64,000 bases of DNA from Mesocentrotus franciscanus (GCA_037976565.1 CP137669.1:33721613-33785612); one strand, 5' to 3'. Counted from the stretch's first letter, positions 50,943 to 62,164 are shown. Numbers and translations: made by a program. The notes: generated by a model not told the origin, from the letters alone.

Positions 50943-51120
50943 TAGGTCTGGTTAGTCTAGTTTGCAGGCGCAAACCCTTGTCAGTCAGTCGTAGTACATA
51001 ACATAGTGTCTAAACTAAGAGACTATGCCGACTGCACGGTCTAGTACACTCCATAGGCTCTGTAGTTTAGCCGCTCCTGACATGGCCAGAGACTGACAGA
51101 GCTAGGCTCTAACCAGGATT
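50943..51120. mobile_element. MITE-like inverted repeat
   Basis: GGTCTGGTTAGTCTAG with GTCAGTCAGTC on the left pairs with GACTGACAGAGCTAG and GCTCTAACCAGGAT on the right. It is a single copy in this window, about 330 bp upstream of the next kinase exon. Confidence 0.5.
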
Positions 51121-51452
51121 TTATGGAATTGTGTTTAATTGTCAAATTAGAGTCTGAGCCTGCACAGTATGTCAGTCCTGGTTGGCCATTTGGTATCAAA
51201 CTTTGCATAAGTTGTCAATTGGTAGTAGTTATCCTAAAAGGAAAGTTGCCAGATGCTGGCAAGGCAACACATATACTGTTTGACTTGTTTCTTACAATTC
51301 GTTGGCGCTATCATGATTGATGAATCGGTCATACATATTACTATACGGATTCATCTGTTCATAATATCAATGACAAATTGTTGTCAATATTGTATCTATC
51401 CAGTGATGAATCTAAATTGTTTTCTTCTTTTTTTGTGTGTGTCTTTCTCCAG

Positions 51453-51593
51453 GTAACTTCAAAGCTGGTGAATATGGTACAATCCTCAAGAAATACTGCC
51501 CAAAGGAACAGACAGCATTGAGCTCATTAATGTCAGATGTTCTGAGACCATATATACCGGAATACAAGGGGATCGTGGAGAGGAATTCAGAAA
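51453..51593 (+). CDS. ITPKA/B/C: IP3 3-kinase, nucleotide-binding strand exon
   Basis: It is entered in phase 1 (completing the Gly codon) and left in phase 1, 141 bp. It encodes NFKAGEYGTILKKYCPKEQ, then TALSSLMSDVLRPYIPEY and KGIVERNSE (residues 89-134). FKAGEYGTILKK corresponds to the N-lobe strands that contact ATP in inositol polyphosphate kinases, and LMSDVLRPYIPEYKG is strongly conserved in ITPKs. The acceptor TTTCTCCAG is good. The donor A|GTATCC lacks G at +5 and is weak, but the next exon's phase and residues confirm it. Reading through the donor gives a stop after nine more codons. Confidence 0.96.
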
Positions 51594-52137
51594 GTATCCT
51601 TCACAAAGCAATAAGAAAATGAATAGTTGTTAAGATGACAACCCAGAGGACAGAGCGAACCTACTGAAATTACTTGAAATTTATTGAACTTGAAACTTTC
51701 ACAAATTTTTAATTATCACATACAAATTTGAAAATCATAAAAATTTGATGTTGTCATTCAATTTTCTTTTTTTGGTATGAATATTTTAACTAATCTGATA
51801 AATTTGTGCAATTTACTAAAGTTTCTGGCTAAATTATGTGGTAGATGATCAATCTTTGTTGTAAAATGCTGTAAATTCCATACAGAATATTTCACAAAGA
51901 TGTGTTTTACAAGTAATTGTGTTTTTGCTCCATGTTATACTTTCAAATACATTAAAACAGACGATGAACCATTTTAACTATACAAATTAATTGAAATTCG
52001 GTAAATTACTTTCTTAGTTTTCTGTTTGATGCAGATTTAAGACTTCAATACAACCTTACGTTTGTATTTCATACTAATTCAAGAGTAAGTTTCACATTTT
52101 GATAATTTCCTTAACCAACGATCTTTGTTGCAATTAG

Positions 52138-52210
52138 AATATGTACAAATGCAGGATCTTCTGGGTGAGTTTGACAACCCTTCCGTCATGGATTGCAAAA
52201 TGGGAACAAG
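52138..52210 (+). CDS. ITPKA/B/C: IP3 3-kinase, PxxxDxKxG signature exon
   Basis: This 73-bp exon encodes KYVQMQDLLGEFDNPSVMD, then CKMGT and the start of an Arg codon (residues 135-159). PSVMDCKMG (149-157) is the inositol polyphosphate kinase family signature P-x3-D-x-K-x-G. Its Asp and Lys act in substrate binding and catalysis. Borders are ATTAG|AAT and AAG|GTAAGT. No key residue is altered. It lies 544 bp after the previous exon. Confidence 0.97.
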
Positions 52211-52382
52211 GTAAGTGGCCGGTCTAAACGGTTCCATCTATTGAACATCATATGATACTCAGTTATCTGTAAGGTGTTTCCATTATGCCAATTTGAGCCA
52301 TAGCCATAGGGTTCAGAGGTTGTTTGGACAGAGAATACAAAACTATTGAATTGAACTGTTCAACATATCTTACAAAAGATAT

Positions 52383-52593
52383 CTCTCTCTCTCTCTCTCT
52401 CTCCCTTTCTCTCCCTTTCTCTCCCTTTCTCTCCCTTTCTCTCCCTTTCTCTCCCTTTCTCTCTCTTTGTCTTTCTCACTCTCTTTCTCTCTTTTTTTCT
52501 CCTTTTTTTGTTTTTGTTTGTTTTCCCTGTCTCTCCCCCTTTCTTCTTCTCCCTGTCCTGGTCTCTGTCTCTCTGTCTCTCTCTGTCTCTCTT

Positions 52594-52626
<33 letters not shown>
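52383..52626. repeat. Long polypyrimidine microsatellite
   Basis: CT dinucleotides, then six exact copies of CTCCCTTTCT (52401-52460), then mixed CT, CTTT and CTGT runs. It lies in the kinase intron 173 bp after a donor site. Long mirror-like polypyrimidine tracts can adopt triplex structure. The frames open on both strands are repeat artefacts. Confidence 0.95.
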
Positions 52627-52627
<1 letters not shown>

Positions 52628-53224
52628 AGTTTCTGTGTGATATTAAAGTAACAAAAATCCATTGTTCTCATACTAAAAAATGTCAAAAACATTATTTAGC
52701 AATCTTTCAAGACAGAAATTTGATCTCTCTTTACAGAAATAAGAATCAAAAGTGAAAGTATGATAAGGAAATTGGACTGATCGTTGTGAGTTTCCTTTTT
52801 TGAAGTAGTCAAACTCTTGCAATTTCAAAATCAGAATATCCCATTGATAAACCACGTCACAGAATTGAAACCACGCATACGGAAGCAGCTCGGGTTGCAA
52901 ATGTAAAAGTGTTATGTTTACCCGACCTGCGTGTAAATGTAAGGTAGATATCCCAGCTCAAGTCCATTACTCACGAGATTAAGATGAGCTGATAATCGCG
53001 ATATGATCGTGAAAAGATACTACAACTCTAGGTGTTCTAATACAGCATGAATATTCATGTTTCTGATAGCGATCTTGCCTCTCTTGTTGGTTAACAAAAA
53101 CATATTCTTTCTCCATCTTTGATGGTGATCAGGTAGATTACTGGTCGCCATGAAGTGGAGTAAAGTGACAATATTCTTATCTTTGAGCATTTTTTTTCTT
53201 CTTTTTCATATTGTGTTTTAACAG

Positions 53225-53279
53225 AACATATCTGGAAGAGGAACTCATGAAAGCGAGGGAAAAGCCCAAACTCAGAAAG
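53225..53279 (+). CDS. ITPKA/B/C: IP3 3-kinase, last exon before the gap
   Basis: It completes Arg159, then encodes TYLEEELMKAREKPKLRK (160-177), which follows the family signature directly in vertebrate ITPKs. Borders are TAACAG|AAC and AAG|GTTAGT. It ends in phase 0. The remaining 170-180 residues of the catalytic domain (rest of the IP3-binding part, the IDF-type Mg-binding motif and the C-terminus) are not found in the 1.9 kb before the N gap or after it. Confidence 0.95.
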
Positions 53280-55165
53280 GTTAGTATATTGTTTTGATAT
53301 CGTATCCTCCACAAATGAAGAGATATGTAATAGCAAGGTGGTAATGAATGAAAACGATAATAGTCATATTTGTAATAAGAGCTAACGGTACATTTATATT
53401 GCACATATGTCCATCCAGGGGGTGCTCAATGCGCATTCTATCCTAGCTTTAGCCAAGCTGCGCTAAGGCACTCAACACCTTCAAATGGAACCATTTACTA
53501 CACCTGAGTTGAGAGTGGCAAATGTAGATTAATGTCAATGTTTCTGTCCCACTTTTTACTACCTTGAATGTCATACCCACAAGGAGCGCTTGCTTTTTAA
53601 TAATCCCTACTGTGAGAATCCTAAATACGCTATTCCAAAATGGCAACCTGCATTTTGCGTCCTTGATACATTTTCCGAGCTGAAACGATGCTCCTTTGGG
53701 GGCAGATTGATCAAGGTGATCTTCTCTGAAAGTGAATATTTTGGGGTGAACTAGAAACGAGAATACAGAGATTTGAAAGCCCTCATGGTTTATACTTAAA
53801 TCTCTTGCTCATTTTTGCCCAGAAGCCAAAATATCGATTGTGAAAACAAGGGAGAAGTGACAGGGGCAAAATTAAATCATTGATTAAACTTCTTCTTAGA
53901 AGTTTCTGGCTCAGTAACCAACAACATTAGATTTTTTAAATCAGGAAAACTAACTTATTTTAAGGAATAATATTGATTTCACTTCTTTTCTACTTCCCAA
54001 AGTGTAAATTTCTCGCTGAACTAAAATAGAAGAATGCCTAGAACAGAAAGCCTTTGGCATTTAAACAGACCACGTTTCATCATGCCTTGTTTTTAGCCAA
54101 TCATATTGGATCAGGAAAAGCGATGATTGCTTCTATTTTGCTCCTTCATTACCCTATCAAGTAGTTTGGTATGCCAAATATAGGATGCTCTTCTATATTT
54201 CATTATCATTATCTGCTCAGCTGCAGCCGGGGTAATGATATGATACTTTGTATTATTTAAGCGCGCTAGAGTATATCAATATAGTAGCTGTGCTAACAGT
54301 GCTTTATAAATGGAACTACTAATATTATTATTATTATTAATATTATTGAGTTTCCTGGGTTTTGAATGTGTGGCTTCTAGTCTTAGTATCATTATCTCAG
54401 GTCAGAGCATTATCTTACGGAGCTATCTCTGTCGTGAATCTCGTTTCATCTCTCATTTCTTAAGATGTGCAGGATCCAAAATGTGTTAATCAGCTTTTGA
54501 AATGAAGAAATGAACTGGTTTTTGATCGATTTCTTAATGGTTCATAATGATACATGATTGTAGGGCTCGGGAGAACAGTGTTGATACTAATGAAGCTATA
54601 CTGGGTAAACAAGACATATTATTATTATTATCTCCTCCTTCAAACTTTAGGTGTTTTGGTTTTGTCTTGTAAGAAATCCCTGAAAAGATGTTGGATGAAA
54701 AGATACCAAAAAAAAATTGTGTTCAGATTTAGCAAAAGAAAAGATATTATTGCAATTGTATGACAGCTGCTCAGCGGTTAATTTTTTAGACATACATATA
54801 TCTTTGACAAAATCAACCCTATACTGTTGGATCACCATTACTACAGGTGAAAAGATTTCACATTTCAAAACATGTTTTTGACTGCCATGACACCATAATT
54901 AATGAATAATGCAAACCTTTTGATGCCCACGATGCATACAAATGCCTTCTGACGTCAAGTGGGGGCAAATACCACACACCATCAACGTGTAAAAAAACGA
55001 AATGATAACATCAATGAAGTATATGAAATATGGCGCTATGATGAAAAGAGACGATCCACAAATTAGCTGCCACTCACGGATTATGGAGGCAGCATTCGCT
55101 ATTGTTCAGACATTTGAAGCTTTTAGTCCGTTGCCATGGCAACTAGAAGAGTTTTTTTTTTTTGC
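53280..55165 (+). other. Kinase intron sequence up to the gap, with SINE fragments
   Basis: No kinase exon is visible. The stretch contains pieces of the same SINE family seen at 61.8-62.4 kb. These are an inverted body at about 53440-53545 (GAGAGTGGCAAATGTAG with ATTAATGTC), a 3' part at about 54200-54340 (CAGCCGGGGTAATGATATG) and another at 54553-54630 (TACTGGGTAAACAAGAC). A pure ATT run follows the second. Confidence 0.6.
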
Positions 55166-55665
55166 NNNNNNNNNNNNNNNNNNNNNNNNNNNNNNNNNNN
55201 NNNNNNNNNNNNNNNNNNNNNNNNNNNNNNNNNNNNNNNNNNNNNNNNNNNNNNNNNNNNNNNNNNNNNNNNNNNNNNNNNNNNNNNNNNNNNNNNNNNN
55301 NNNNNNNNNNNNNNNNNNNNNNNNNNNNNNNNNNNNNNNNNNNNNNNNNNNNNNNNNNNNNNNNNNNNNNNNNNNNNNNNNNNNNNNNNNNNNNNNNNNN
55401 NNNNNNNNNNNNNNNNNNNNNNNNNNNNNNNNNNNNNNNNNNNNNNNNNNNNNNNNNNNNNNNNNNNNNNNNNNNNNNNNNNNNNNNNNNNNNNNNNNNN
55501 NNNNNNNNNNNNNNNNNNNNNNNNNNNNNNNNNNNNNNNNNNNNNNNNNNNNNNNNNNNNNNNNNNNNNNNNNNNNNNNNNNNNNNNNNNNNNNNNNNNN
55601 NNNNNNNNNNNNNNNNNNNNNNNNNNNNNNNNNNNNNNNNNNNNNNNNNNNNNNNNNNNNNNNNN
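55166..55665. other. Assembly gap, exactly 500 N
   Basis: The round length suggests a placeholder of unknown true size. Frames predicted across it are meaningless. Confidence 0.99.
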
Positions 55666-55954
55666 TTTGCACCTATTTGTCAATGTCACAAATTTGATGG
55701 TTTTTTTTACCCGACTGCTATAAAGAAAGCATGTGTATACTTGTAAGGTTATTTAACTAGATGACTGGAGAAGACACATAATCTACTTGCCGACCCAAAT
55801 AATTGAAGCATCACAAAGTTTTAACAAAACAGTCTATCTGAAGAAGAATAGTTGCCATATCTCAAATTGTATTTCTTATTTATTTTTTACTTATATTTAT
55901 TTAACTTAATTTTAGGATTTGCCAGCCATGGAAAGGAAGAGATTAAAGACATAC

Positions 55955-56046
55955 CAACTTCCAGTGGATAGAGGTTAGCTAAGGCGACCAGGTCGTGACC
56001 TTCAGCAACACACTGCATCATGTTGAAGCAGCTGTCCTTCCCTCCG
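55955..56046 (-). CDS. DPH6: DPH6 exon 2 (diphthine-ammonia ligase)
   Basis: Minus strand from 56046 to 55955. The exon completes Ser8, then encodes GGKDSCFNMMQCVAEGHDL, then VALANLYPLEV (residues 9-38). DPH6 catalyses the last, ATP-dependent amidation step of diphthamide formation on elongation factor 2 in the cytosol. SGGKDS (8-13) is the PP-loop of the N-type ATP pyrophosphatase fold, and the residues after it match vertebrate DPH6 closely. Borders are CACCCAG|C and G|GTATGT, phase 2 in, phase 1 out. The stretch 55666-55954 holds no further exon, so the rest of the gene (over 200 residues in the family) must lie in or beyond the gap. Confidence 0.96.
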
Positions 56047-58163
56047 CTGGGTGAGGAGAGGAAGAAAATTTGGAGGAAGAAAGTTATGCATGGCAAAAAA
56101 TTGTATTAAATAAACTGAAATGCTTTAAGATTGACTGAAATGCTTAGTATGGCTTTAAGATTTATATTGACAATACATCTCGACACCAATTCAATAGATA
56201 AAACTTTTTTGCAAGAATGATGTGATAAAAATTCTGCCGATTGAATTTGGAGAAAAATCTCCTGCAGGACAGAATCCTTCAGAAGTTACAATAGAACTAT
56301 GCATACTAAAAAAAAGGTGATATGCATTTATATAAGACCAGGATCTTTTTCATTTAACAAACCTACAGCCATCTATTTGTCATGCAATACTTTCTCAACA
56401 TACCACATACCACAAACAATGGCTACCTTCTTTTTTAAAGGGCTATAATGGTAATCCTGCCTACCAAATAAATCTAGGGCATTGAACTCTAGCGAGTTTA
56501 CCCTTTAACACTAGCAAAAGAACCATGATCAAGTGTAGCACAGCAATAACAAAAGCCAAGGTTTTTTTTCCAATAATAAACCTCATGCCATACAGAAATG
56601 CAGAAATGTAGAAATATTCTCCAATTGACTTTGTCTTCTCCTTTAGTGCAAGAATAGGTCAAAATATATCCCAATATAGTGGAATTTTAAAAACTATATG
56701 AATTTTGTATTCATTGTACAAAAATATTACTGAACAACAAAAAAAAAACCTCTCATGAATGAATCAAATTGCCGATCTGGCCAGTTCAGTTAGCCAGAAG
56801 AGATGATTCAAGGCCGATGCCTGCTAGCATGTTGCTTATTTTATTTCTATTGTAACAGTTACATTTTGTACCAGTATTTACTTTCCATTTGATGGCTTTA
56901 CATTTTGCTTTCCATACTTTATGTTTTGCATCTCATTTACATTTCAACTCATGACCTCCATTCTTCTCTCCAACTTCACACACCACTCTCATTGCCATTG
57001 ACACACCTTGTTTCTTCCATTCCATTTCCACCCCTCATGCTACCATTTCCATTCCACTTTCACTTCACATGGTTCTATTGTTTAGTCCTCATTTATATTC
57101 AGAACACCTCATGATCATCCTTCCATACTGTCTATTGGTTCTTCCTTTTCTCTGGGTTCTTCCATTACGTTGTACTATTCCATTTTTATGTTTCTGATTG
57201 GTTTGTTATTCATGATGTCATTTATGTTCTGATGTGTCAAAATTGAGTTTCTCTAAATAAAGTCTACCGGTAGTCAAGACAAGACATCATTGTATTTTTG
57301 TTTCCTTTTAATTAGAATTAGCCGTTTATTTGAGAGCAAGAGTTTATAAGTTGATATCAGCAGGAGTTCAGTGTTTGTGAGCTGAGTTTGAGAGAAGGAA
57401 ATTTATAAGTTTACACTATTTTATTCTCTCGGCGAAAGTATCTTACCATCGCTTTCGGCTAGTTGGATGGCAATTACAGCCGTCGTAAATTTTGCACGAT
57501 TTCAAAGAAAACTAACTTTTGTTAGGTAAAACATTTTTGAAAAACAGTTCATAGAAAGGTTTGAATTTGAACCACATCTTCTTACACGACGCAGTTTACG
57601 TTGGCAGCCTATACTGTCAATTTCATGGATTCAAACATTGAAGTCTAATTTTGGCGCTAGTGTACTTTCGCACCGCGATCGGACGTGCTTCATTCCATCA
57701 CAGGCATTGGTTTCCTCATTCCCACTCCATATACTCTACACATGACTAGTGTGTGACAGAATGAAGCATGCCCGGTGTGAAGTTACACAAGTCATTCGCT
57801 CCCTAAATTCCTAATTTCTGGCCAATCCGGGCCGGATTGATCGATTGACCATCTTTTTTTGTTTGATTAATTGTCAAATTGTCCTTGACTTTGACCTAAT
57901 GTGTATCGACCATTTTTTTAAGACAGGTATTACTATTACATTTGAAATATCATATCATTACTGAAATGAAATGAATCCATATATAAACAAAATTGGAACA
58001 CAGTGCAATGCTTTTGGCAATTTGCAAGAACAAAACAAACAAGTACTGGAAACTACCTGAAAATGAACATATGGGACTGCACAAAGATTTAGCAGACCTC
58101 GGTCTTCAGGCAATTCTCTACGAGATCTAATCTTCAAAAATCTTGAATGAAAGAACCATTTAC
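56047..58163 (-). other. DPH6 intron 1
   Basis: 2.1 kb with no coding exon seen. It includes a C/T-rich stretch (56930-57110) and an inverted repeat at 57660-57795, listed separately. Confidence 0.8.
57660..57795. mobile_element. MITE-like inverted repeat
   Basis: GTGTACTTTCGCACC with GTGCTTCATTC on the left pairs with GAATGAAGCATGCCC and GGTGTGAAGTTACAC on the right. Its interior is unique. Confidence 0.5.
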
Positions 58164-58186
58164 CTGACTAATGCAACCACTTTCAT
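58164..58186 (-). CDS. DPH6: DPH6 exon 1 with start codon
   Basis: Minus strand, ATG at 58186-58184, encoding MKVVALV and the first two bases of Ser8, then the donor AG|GTAAAT. The 23-bp coding part joins exon 2 in phase to give MKVVALVSGGKDS, the expected extreme N-terminus of DPH6, whose PP-loop starts at about residue 8. The 5' UTR would run rightward from 58187. No clear TATA box was seen. Confidence 0.93.
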
Positions 58187-58802
58187 CTTCTCCTTCTCAA
58201 TTTACGTCAGCCAGATCAGATCTACGCGTAGACAATATTTACGTTATAATTTAGAATTTGAAAGGAAAATAAAATAACATGTGAACTATATTGCGGTGTC
58301 TTCGAAGATATAAAGCGAAATGAAAAATCAAAATCAATCCCAGACGAATTTTTTTTTTTTAAATGCTAGGGCAAAGGACCCAGTACCCTCAAAGCACAAT
58401 AAAAAAATACATAATCTAATTTCGTCTATAAAAAAGGAAAATGATGGAGGTATGGAGTGAATTCAGTCAAAAATTATTAATTTTTCTAAAATTTAATTTC
58501 ATGTAAAATGACATTAGAGGTCTAGGCCTATTTGTGTAAATGTGTGAAACTAGAAAAAAAGAAATATGATTCCTGTTTGGTTTGTCAAATAAAATACACC
58601 TTCGAAAATATTCAGGTTATTTTTTATTTATCCTTCTATTTGTTTAATTTTTCTTTAATAATTGTGTTAGTTACGTTATGTTGCTTTTGTTTACCTCGCT
58701 TCTATAACACTTTATATTGATTTTTCGTCATAGCTAAAGCTGCATTACGTGTCCATTGCTACTCCTTTTTAAAAAATAATTATTGATCTTACTCATTGTA
58801 GA

Positions 58803-59921
58803 CAGAGGCGGTGCTCCCGGGAGGGGAGGAGCAGGGGCACAGTGCCCCCTTTTCAAGTACCTAAAAATTGCCCCTTTCCTTTGCAATAGGTGTCCCTTTT
58901 CCATTCTCTTAAAGTGCCCCTTTTCATCTCTGCTAAGTGCCCTTTTCAGGTACGAGAAGTGTCCATTTTCACTTCTGATAAGTGCCCCCTTCACCTCTGA
59001 CAATTGCCTCTATTCAAATCTGAGAAGTGCCCGTTTTACTTTGATAAGTGTCCCTTTTCTTTTGTCAAGTGCCCCTTTTCCTTTGTGATAAGTGCCCCTT
59101 CCCCTTCTGATAAGTGCTCCTTTTCATCTCTGATGAGTGCCTCTTTTCACCTGTGGTTAGTGCCCATTTTTTTTTTCTTTCTAATAACTGCCCCTTTTCC
59201 TTTTTTTAAGTAAGAACCCCTAGTCCCTTCTCATAAATACCCCCCTTTCACCTTTGATCAATACCCCTATGAAAATCGTATAGGTGCCCCTTTTAATTCG
59301 ACAAAATACACCCCGTTTCCATCTCTGGTGAGTGCCCTTTTTACTTTTACACTTGTTCCTTTCCTTTTTTATAAGTGTCCTTATCCCTTCTGATAAATGC
59401 CCCTTTTTTCTTTCTCTTTCTCTATAACATGTGCCCCAAATTTAAAGCAATCATTAGAGCAAATTTTTATTTGATTTCCGCCAAAGCTCGCTCCAATATT
59501 TATTGTTCATATGATTATGTCACTTATTAACGGTCTTTTCAGTCTTTCGTGATTAGATTGTGCTTAAAACCCCATCAGGATTAGTTTATTCCTCTTTATA
59601 AGATGTACTTTTTTTGCACTGCGACCTCACAAATCTTATATTTTTTGATCGATTGCTTCACTTGCTCGCAAATGAATATTGATACCATCACACCCAACTG
59701 CAAAGTATTATGCTTAAGCAGTATATTGGACCATATAAACAGAAAAAACAATATAGAAATCATCCCTGATAATGTAATCACAACGTAGGGGTATATACCA
59801 TTGTCTAAAAGTGGTATATTTTCGCTCTGAGGTTTCCCTTTGTAGGTGTCCCTTTTTTTCCAGAAAAGTCCCCTTTTTGTTGCCCCCCCCCCCCACTTTG
59901 GAAGACGCTCCGCCGCCCCTG
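58803..59921. mobile_element. hAT-like non-autonomous element with internal minisatellite
   Basis: The left end CAGAGGCGGTGCTCCCGG and the right end CGCCGCCCCTG form CAG(A/G)GGCGG termini, a form common in hAT elements. The subterminal GGCACAGTGCCCCC and CCCCCACTTTGG are G/C-rich. From about 58845 to 59410 the interior is a degenerate minisatellite of about 25-30 bp built on AAGTGCCCCTTTTC. On the minus strand it translates as repeats like KGHFKRMEKGHL over nearly 90 codons. I could not find an 8-bp target duplication (ATTGTAGA against ATTTCATT). Confidence 0.6.
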
Positions 59922-59945
59922 ATTTCATTGATCTGTTACAAATAA

Positions 59946-60040
59946 ATGTATTTCAATGGTCAGAATGTGAATTGCATACATTAGTTGTTGCCAGGTAGGA
60001 CAAACAAAATGGCTTGCCCTACCTAAAAACACCTAATATA
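59946..60040. repeat. Direct-repeat copy 1, interrupted (left part)
   Basis: GAATTGCATACATTAG, GTTGTTGCCAGG and ATGGCTTGCCCTACCT recur in the same order at 61225-61290. The right part of this copy resumes at 61024 after the 983-bp element. TCAATGGTCAGAATG at the start and CATTCTGACTATTAAAATAC after 61030 are inverted, so the host repeat is itself MITE-like. Confidence 0.75.
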
Positions 60041-61023
60041 GGTTTTCCCGCCCAATTTCATCAGAGTTGCATTCGAATTCATGAATAGGCGTTCAAGTTC
60101 GAACGTTTTTCGTCACCTCTCTGCTCTCATGGTTCATTTTCATTCTTTGAGCATTCAGTTTCGTTTTATATCATTCCTTTTAAATTTTATTTCATTCAAT
60201 TTAGAGAGAAATCCATTCAATTTAGTGACGCGAAGTTGTCATTCAATTTCGCGCCAGCTGGATAGACGTTCAATTTCGTCGTTAATACCAATTTCAATTT
60301 CATTTATAGGCACACACCATCGCACTTTGAACGTTCGAATTAAATTAACATAAACAAGTTCTGTAGTTCTATGTAATTCTTACCGCAATTTGTTCACATC
60401 ATATTATCTTTTTTCACTGTTTTCAATTATATAATTTCATTTTCATTTTAAACTTTCATAATATTTTTGTAATCATATTTTATATGTTTCTTTTCTTTCT
60501 AATCTTTTCTTCCATTTCACTTTATTCCCTAGCAGTATGGATATAACACTTACAGAATGGTTATAACTCATAATTTGTAACATGTAAGTAAGTACTTATC
60601 ATGTACTTACTTACGTTATTATATATCATGTAAAAATTTCAATATAAGGCAAAGGTCCCATTTCAAGGTACATAAAGTTTGCATAATTTATTCATACAGA
60701 TGCAGATGCAAAGAACTTAAACAGTAAACGAAAAAGACTGCCCAAATGCTATAAATGATTGCCTATTCGTGAAATTGAATACCTTAATGTTCATCAGGGC
60801 GGTGCAGGTGCGAATTTGAATGCATTTACGTGCATTTTTAAATTTGAACGCGCTTTTACACGTTTATGTGAGAAAATCATGAAATCGCATGCTAATACAA
60901 TTAAATTGAATGACCTAGTTAGCTTTTTGAATGTTGATCTCGGTGATCATTCGAATTCGCTCGAAATTGAATGATCGCATCGTTAAATCGGATGCAACTC
61001 TGATGAAATTGGGCGGGAAAACC
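60041..61023. mobile_element. 983-bp element with 34-bp terminal inverted repeats
   Basis: The left end GGTTTTCCCGCCCAATTTC, then ATCAGAGTTGCATTC, has a nearly exact inverse at the right end (GATGCAACTCTGATGAAAT, then TGGGCGGGAAAACC). TATA flanks both sides, consistent with a short TA-type duplication. Next to each end are dense CATTCAATTT/AAATTGAATG motifs, plus-oriented on the left and inverted on the right. The centre is AT-rich with no transposase. A 90-codon ATG frame at 60081-60353 arises from the subterminal repeats. Confidence 0.85.
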
Positions 61024-61224
61024 TATATAATGCATTTTGCATTCTGACTATTAAAATACAATAATTCATTACAGGTGAATGAATTATTTGTATCCAGGCA
61101 CTTCAAAAAGACATGTGCATTATATTTTGGTAACATTACGAAAATGATCTATTAACCATTTTTTTAAATGTTATTCAAATTAATTGTATACAGTCATGTT
61201 TACATAACGACAAGCTATTTCATT

Positions 61225-61330
61225 CATGTAAATTGCATACATTGGTTGTTGCTAGGTCAGAAAACATTATGGCTTGTCCTACCTGACATCACGTATGCAA
61301 TGCGCATTTCGACTTTTGAAATACAACTGT
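61225..61330. repeat. Direct-repeat copy 2, uninterrupted
   Basis: AATTGCATACATTGGTTG through GGCTTGTCCTACCTGAC and on to GCATTTCGACTTTTGAAAT. It continues across the point where copy 1 is broken by the 983-bp element, so it acts as the empty site. Confidence 0.75.
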
Positions 61331-61841
61331 TTATAACGGTTGAATGAAAGAATTAACTGAAATAAGGCACTGGACAAAGACGTATACATGAAATTAGATG
61401 ACATGACGAAAATGGCCCTTTTCATTTCGGTATGGACTAATTGTACGAAATGCCGGGATTCCGAAGATAATTTTCATCATGATTTTCAGAGGTAACTCTG
61501 CATGGGCCCTGTTTCATAAAACTTGTTATCAATAACAAATGCTTAATTTCAGTGGCAAATTTATTCTCAGCCAATCAAATGCCACGATTTCAGTTGCTTC
61601 TAACAGTTATAATAATCATGTTGTTATTGATAGTTTGAGGAAGCAGGACCCGGATTTTCCGGTATGTTTGGAGCTTAGGGCATGAAAGGCATTGTAAAAC
61701 CTTGACAAGTCATGATTGCTATGACAGCTGTGCAGGACGGTGTCTTGTATATTACTAGAGAGTGCGGCTTCCTTTTCAGGGGAGGGCAAAAAGTGCATCG
61801 CGTGATCAAGAAAAAAATGTCTATCGAGCTAGGGATTGTAG

Positions 61842-62090
61842 AAGTGTCGTGGTGTAGTGGTTCATTCACTGGACTCTCAATCCAAGGGTCGAGAGTTCGA
61901 AACCTAGCCCGGCACTGACGTCCTTTGGCGAGACATTAATTCACGTTTGCCACTCTCCACCCAGGTGTAAATGGGTACTTGACAATTTATTGCTGGGGTA
62001 ATGATAATGGCAGGGCCATCAGGAAGAACAGCATTGATGCTGATGAGATTTACCTGGATAAACACATTATTATTTGGAAGAGAAAGAAAA
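61842..62090 (+). mobile_element. tRNA-headed SINE
   Basis: The head has an A-box-like GTGGTGTAGTGG (61849-61860), an anticodon-like arm CTGGACTCTCAATCC and a B-box-like GAGTTCGAAAC (61893-61903), so it derives from a tRNA. The anticodon position reads CTC, as in tRNA-Glu. The body follows with GGCGAGACATTAATTCACG, TTTGCCACTCTCCACCC, GTAAATGGGTACTTGAC and GGTAATGATAATGGCAGGG, and ends near an A-rich run after 62085. It is not a functional tRNA: the acceptor stem does not pair. Confidence 0.8.
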
Positions 62091-62164
62091 GAAGAAAAAA
62101 AGAATATTACATTAAGCAGCTTAATCTTAAATGACGATTATATTAATAGTGGGTTCTTGCAAAG

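Noticed and set aside
52324..52755. 143- and 110-codon frames of Ser/Leu or Arg/Glu/Lys repeats
   Set aside because: They come from the CT microsatellite and are open on both strands.
55002..55746. Frames of about 190-230 codons across the gap
   Set aside because: They consist mostly of N, so they are artefacts.
61849..61915. Possible functional tRNA-Glu gene
   Set aside because: A- and B-box-like motifs are present, but the acceptor stem does not pair and a SINE body follows directly.
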